Shown here: in pieces, positions 62,201 to 64,000 of the stretch
Layout: each line of letters opens with the position of its first letter
Position numbering within the stretch: the first letter of the stretch is position 1
Assembly: GCA_964396185.1 (NCBI GenBank)
Contig: CAYNEI010000006.1
Location: 23,254 to 87,253, forward strand
Direction: 5' to 3'
Length of the DNA: 64,000 nt
Source of the DNA: CAYNEI01 sp964396185
GTDB taxonomy: Archaea; Thermoplasmatota; SW-10-69-26
Position numbers and translations under genes: made by a program
The notes under the pieces: generated by a model
The model's input: only the letters and a program-made list of their open reading frames with translations
The model's database searches: none
What the model was told of the DNA's origin: nothing

Positions 62201-64000
62201 CGGAGACCTTAGCGCCGATGAGACCTTCGACATCGTCGTCGCCAACGTCAACCGGGCGCCGGAGCTCGATGCGATCTCCGACGACGCCACCGAGTTGACG
62301 TTCCGGGGCAACCAGCGCACGGCCAACTACATCCACATGGGTGAGACACTGACCGTGTCCATCGACACGGTCAGTGACCCGGACGGGGACGCGCTGACCT
62401 TCACGTACGACTTCGGCCCAGCCAGCTCGACCACGACGGATCTCTCAGCGGACCACACCTACGCCAACGCCGGGACGTTCACCGTCACGGTCACGGCATC
62501 CGACGGCGTGGACACGGCGAGCAAGAGCTTCGAGTTGGCCGTATACGATGGGGCCGATGACCTCGACGGCGACTCGCTGACCAACGACCAAGAGCTGGAT
62601 GGCAGTGAGAACGCCCGGTTCGGCAACGAGGCCACGGACCCCGAGGAGGCGGATACCGATGGCGACGGCTCGAACGACAAGTCCGAGACCGGTACCGGCA
62701 GCGACCCCAACGATCGGCAGGCGAGCTCCTGCGACTTCGACGGGGACGGCTTCCCGAACAGCCTGGAGCCGCCGACGTTCGGACCCACCTCGGATCTCTC
62801 GGATGACCCCAAGTTCGACCGGGACTTCCCGGTCTCCGGTGGCCTGTTCATCACCGGCACATGCACGGGTCAACCCAACAGCCTGCTCCAGCAGGGTGAG
62901 GACAGCGAGGGCCGCATCGTGGTCTTCGTGGACCGCAACGAGAACGGCGAGTTCGACGGCGACGACGCTCTGATCGCACGCGAGGTCGAACCCAGCGCCT
63001 CGCTGGAGATCGAGTACTGGGATGGGCCTATGGTGGCCCCAGACGAGCCCACCGATTGCTCCGGCGATTCGTTGGGAACCGATGTTGCGCCCGATGACGT
63101 ACCGCCGACCGGCCCGCCAGCTGAGACGCGGTGTGTGGCCGTTACGTTCACGCTAGACCCCGACGGGGACGGCGTGAACGACGATACGAACCTTGAGGAT
63201 ACGGCTCCGAAGGTGAGCATCGGCGTGCCCATCGAGGACCCTCCGTCCGAGATCTCCGTGACGGTCGATTACTTCGACGGCCGGCTCGTGACGAGCGGTG
63301 ATGAGGTCGAGTGTGGGGGGACGAACACCCACGGCGACACCATCCCCTCGGAGACCGACGCCGAGGGACCCCGTGAGACCACCCAGTGCGTCACGGTCAC
63401 TGTGACCGCGGACGCGGACGGTGAAGAGGGCCCGGAGGAACCCGAGTCAAGGAGCGCCAGTGCGGGTGTACCGGAGCAGCAGGCTTCGGTCACCATCGAG
63501 TACAACGACGGGTCCATGGAGGTGGAGGAAGGCGAAGACGGGCCCACCACATCTTGCACCGGCGACGCGGCCGGCAGCGACACGGTGGTCCTTCCGCCCG
63601 ACGGTGAGGAGCTCAGCGGCCCCGATGAGGGTGCCCAGTGTGCCACCGTCACTGTAACGGGGCCCGCCGAGACCGACGAGAGTGTCAGTGTCGGCATCGT
63701 CGGCGAGCAAGCCAGCGTGCAGATCGAGTACTTCGACGGGTTCCTGGAGCCGGACTTCTCGAACCCCGAGGATCCGAGCACGCAGTGTGAGGGAGACTTG
63801 CTGGGTACCGACACCGTGTCCCTTCCACCGCAAGAAGGGGACAAGGTCGAAGGACCCGGCGGGGACAACGAGCCGCGGTGCGCCACGGTGACGGTGTTCG
63901 CCGATGGTCAGGACCCCTTCAGTGTGAGCGTGGGGTTGGTTCCGTCACCGCCGACACCTGAAGCATCCGCGACGGTGACGTACTTCGACGGAACCTTCGA
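59247..64000 (+). CDS. Giant exported cadherin/He_PIG-type protein (partial, runs off the window)
   Basis: Open for 1584 codons with no stop before the window edge. Signal VYVLVCALTLMTAGLAFIPMGVSA, then a DTDGVPNAVEEQCERPAV...GECKEEGGGWDYIPP unit like the end of the preceding protein. After an acidic region come about six cadherin-like/He_PIG immunoglobulin folds (residues about 390-1040; for example LTFSLSGSSWLSIDATSGEITGTPTNADVGSETVTVTV), a PKD-like fold (DPDGDALTFTYDFGPA), DxDGDG calcium loops (about 1105-1180), and from about residue 1250 a tandem repeat with YFDG, two Cys and QCATVTV. Very acidic. It resembles bacterial/archaeal adhesins. No anchoring end is visible because the gene continues. 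Confidence 0.85.
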   Translation, partial: MREGNHQVYVLVCALTLMTAGLAFIPMGVSAQEDPDPAGDHDTDGVPNAVEEQCERPAVRAALIVINDADEEKPLGECKEEGGGWDYIPPEHCEPSMLATIPVPGEPEEGADEDGDGFPANVFVPISTVTIRCSTSDETHVWIEDPEDANPIPVPVDPDDDDAKNPAPSQFESDPFPIPTGNAAGSGVDEDDDGVDADFVIEFREHTVLLDRSTDPPTVELVPGALTAVEVPFDPADGEDVCQDTDPNEEEKNEECLAAKNVPRPQAGPGENYDDDQFSNGEEIFGPAYLDIIALLGTAVLDFETLGTDLAEDRTVSTDSEDGASIDSFYLQNIRIAAETSFLVLEQATFFLDSRNLEDPDGDGFSTARERDAGTDHQDARSHPNTAPTIETSVADATFDEGDSINIPITVNDEDRSDETDRDVELTLEINEPSPAPSGAAMDPNALTSTDENGDLVFSLNWEVGFLQAGTYSFELQATDDGRDDPEGHLPAEQSAIEVFTITINDKNDVPDITTAELPAATEGAGYSQTVDAEDADVVDPDKLQTLTFSLEAGPTWLSIDPGSGELTGEPDNSDVTSGDAVSVKVCDDNTDDAGDPDPACVTESFTLEVVNVNNAPVLDPIGAGTVDDPIPDQPATEDDPFSLTVSASDDDTIHGDTLTFSLSGSSWLSIDATSGEITGTPTNADVGSETVTVTVADDSGATDDDTFEVTVANVNDAPTLDEITDQTISENSPLTVPVSASDPDAGDAITLTASHTTDGTFTDNGDGSGSFDWTPGFDDAGTYPVTITATDAADGATDTESFEIVVNNLNRAPSLTNPGTLTAPEEDAFSFMMSASDDDVGVDGDTLAFTLDSGPSWLTIDASTGELSGTPDDPDLGTASVTVTVTDSHSASDTVTFDVDVTPVNDAPELDAIGEQNVNENELLELTITATDVDNDDTSLTYDDGGTSPAGATFTDNGDGTATLSWTPTFDDSGTHTVSVAVSDGDLSADETFDIVVANVNRAPELDAISDDATELTFRGNQRTANYIHMGETLTVSIDTVSDPDGDALTFTYDFGPASSTTTDLSADHTYANAGTFTVTVTASDGVDTASKSFELAVYDGADDLDGDSLTNDQELDGSENARFGNEATDPEEADTDGDGSNDKSETGTGSDPNDRQASSCDFDGDGFPNSLEPPTFGPTSDLSDDPKFDRDFPVSGGLFITGTCTGQPNSLLQQGEDSEGRIVVFVDRNENGEFDGDDALIAREVEPSASLEIEYWDGPMVAPDEPTDCSGDSLGTDVAPDDVPPTGPPAETRCVAVTFTLDPDGDGVNDDTNLEDTAPKVSIGVPIEDPPSEISVTVDYFDGRLVTSGDEVECGGTNTHGDTIPSETDAEGPRETTQCVTVTVTADADGEEGPEEPESRSASAGVPEQQASVTIEYNDGSMEVEEGEDGPTTSCTGDAAGSDTVVLPPDGEELSGPDEGAQCATVTVTGPAETDESVSVGIVGEQASVQIEYFDGFLEPDFSNPEDPSTQCEGDLLGTDTVSLPPQEGDKVEGPGGDNEPRCATVTVFADGQDPFSVSVGLVPSPPTPEASATVTYFDGTF
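63015..64000 (+). repeat. Tandem 76-85-residue two-cysteine repeats in the terminal gene
   Basis: Five copies begin with (I/V)-(E/D/T)-Y-(W/F/N)-D-G at 63015, 63270, 63501, 63729 and 63981, spaced 255, 231, 228 and 252 nt. Each complete copy then shows C-x-G-(D/T) about 15 residues later, a G-x-D-(T/V) turn and (Q/R)-C-(V/A)-(T/A)-V-T before V-x-(V/I)-G. The array continues past the window. Confidence 0.75.

Overview
The window is high-GC archaeal DNA (roughly two thirds G+C by eye). Archaeal markers are translation elongation factor 1A (39648-40907), the archaea-type PIN/ATPase/KH protein (6836-8803), a TrmB-family regulator, a CxxC-x17-CxxC zinc-ribbon protein, and TATA boxes about 25 nt upstream of start codons, which indicate leaderless transcripts. 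The gene set and the many secreted proteins would suit a high-GC member of the Thermoplasmatota. That placement is inference: no rRNA or complete tRNA gene was found to settle it.

Layout. 1-2 kb: end of an unknown gene, a small lipoprotein, and two divergent toxin-antitoxin modules (RelE/ribbon-helix-helix and VapBC) with readable operators. 2-16.6 kb: methyltransferase, AMP-forming acyl-CoA synthetase, sialidase-like lipoprotein, PIN-ATPase-KH protein, a LamG secreted protein, a thioesterase, a sugar-dehydrogenase-like lipoprotein, and a translationally coupled trio (small protein, cysteine desulfurase-like enzyme, double winged-helix regulator). 16.6-41 kb: mostly housekeeping. It holds uvrC, uvrA and uvrB as separate units on the minus strand, a SMUG1-like uracil-DNA glycosylase, two tandem flippase-like membrane proteins, an ABC exporter with a divergent TrmB regulator, an S15-type peptidase/esterase lipoprotein, purU, a CDGSH protein and EF-1A. 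Several intergenic gaps, especially next to the repair genes, carry long imperfect hairpins built from 8-9 nt degenerate units.

41-64 kb: an almost uninterrupted plus-strand run of ten exported proteins with ordinary (non-lipobox) signal peptides. They fall into unrecognised paralogous families: a tandem pair at 41.1-43.2 kb; a tandem pair at 43.3-45.8 kb with a third copy at 17.7 kb; and two small Ala-rich proteins at 52.6-53.9 kb that look distantly related. With them are a 2193-residue parallel beta-helix protein of four large units, a second beta-helix protein, an 1137-residue chain of carboxypeptidase-regulatory/Cna-like domains, and a giant cadherin/He_PIG-type protein that runs off the right edge and ends in a new-looking two-cysteine tandem repeat. 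Most of these genes have a weak CTTAT-type TATA element followed by a 5' leader with a Shine-Dalgarno sequence, unlike the leaderless genes further left. Taken together this looks like a cell-surface or extracellular-matrix locus of unknown function, and it is the most novel part of the window.
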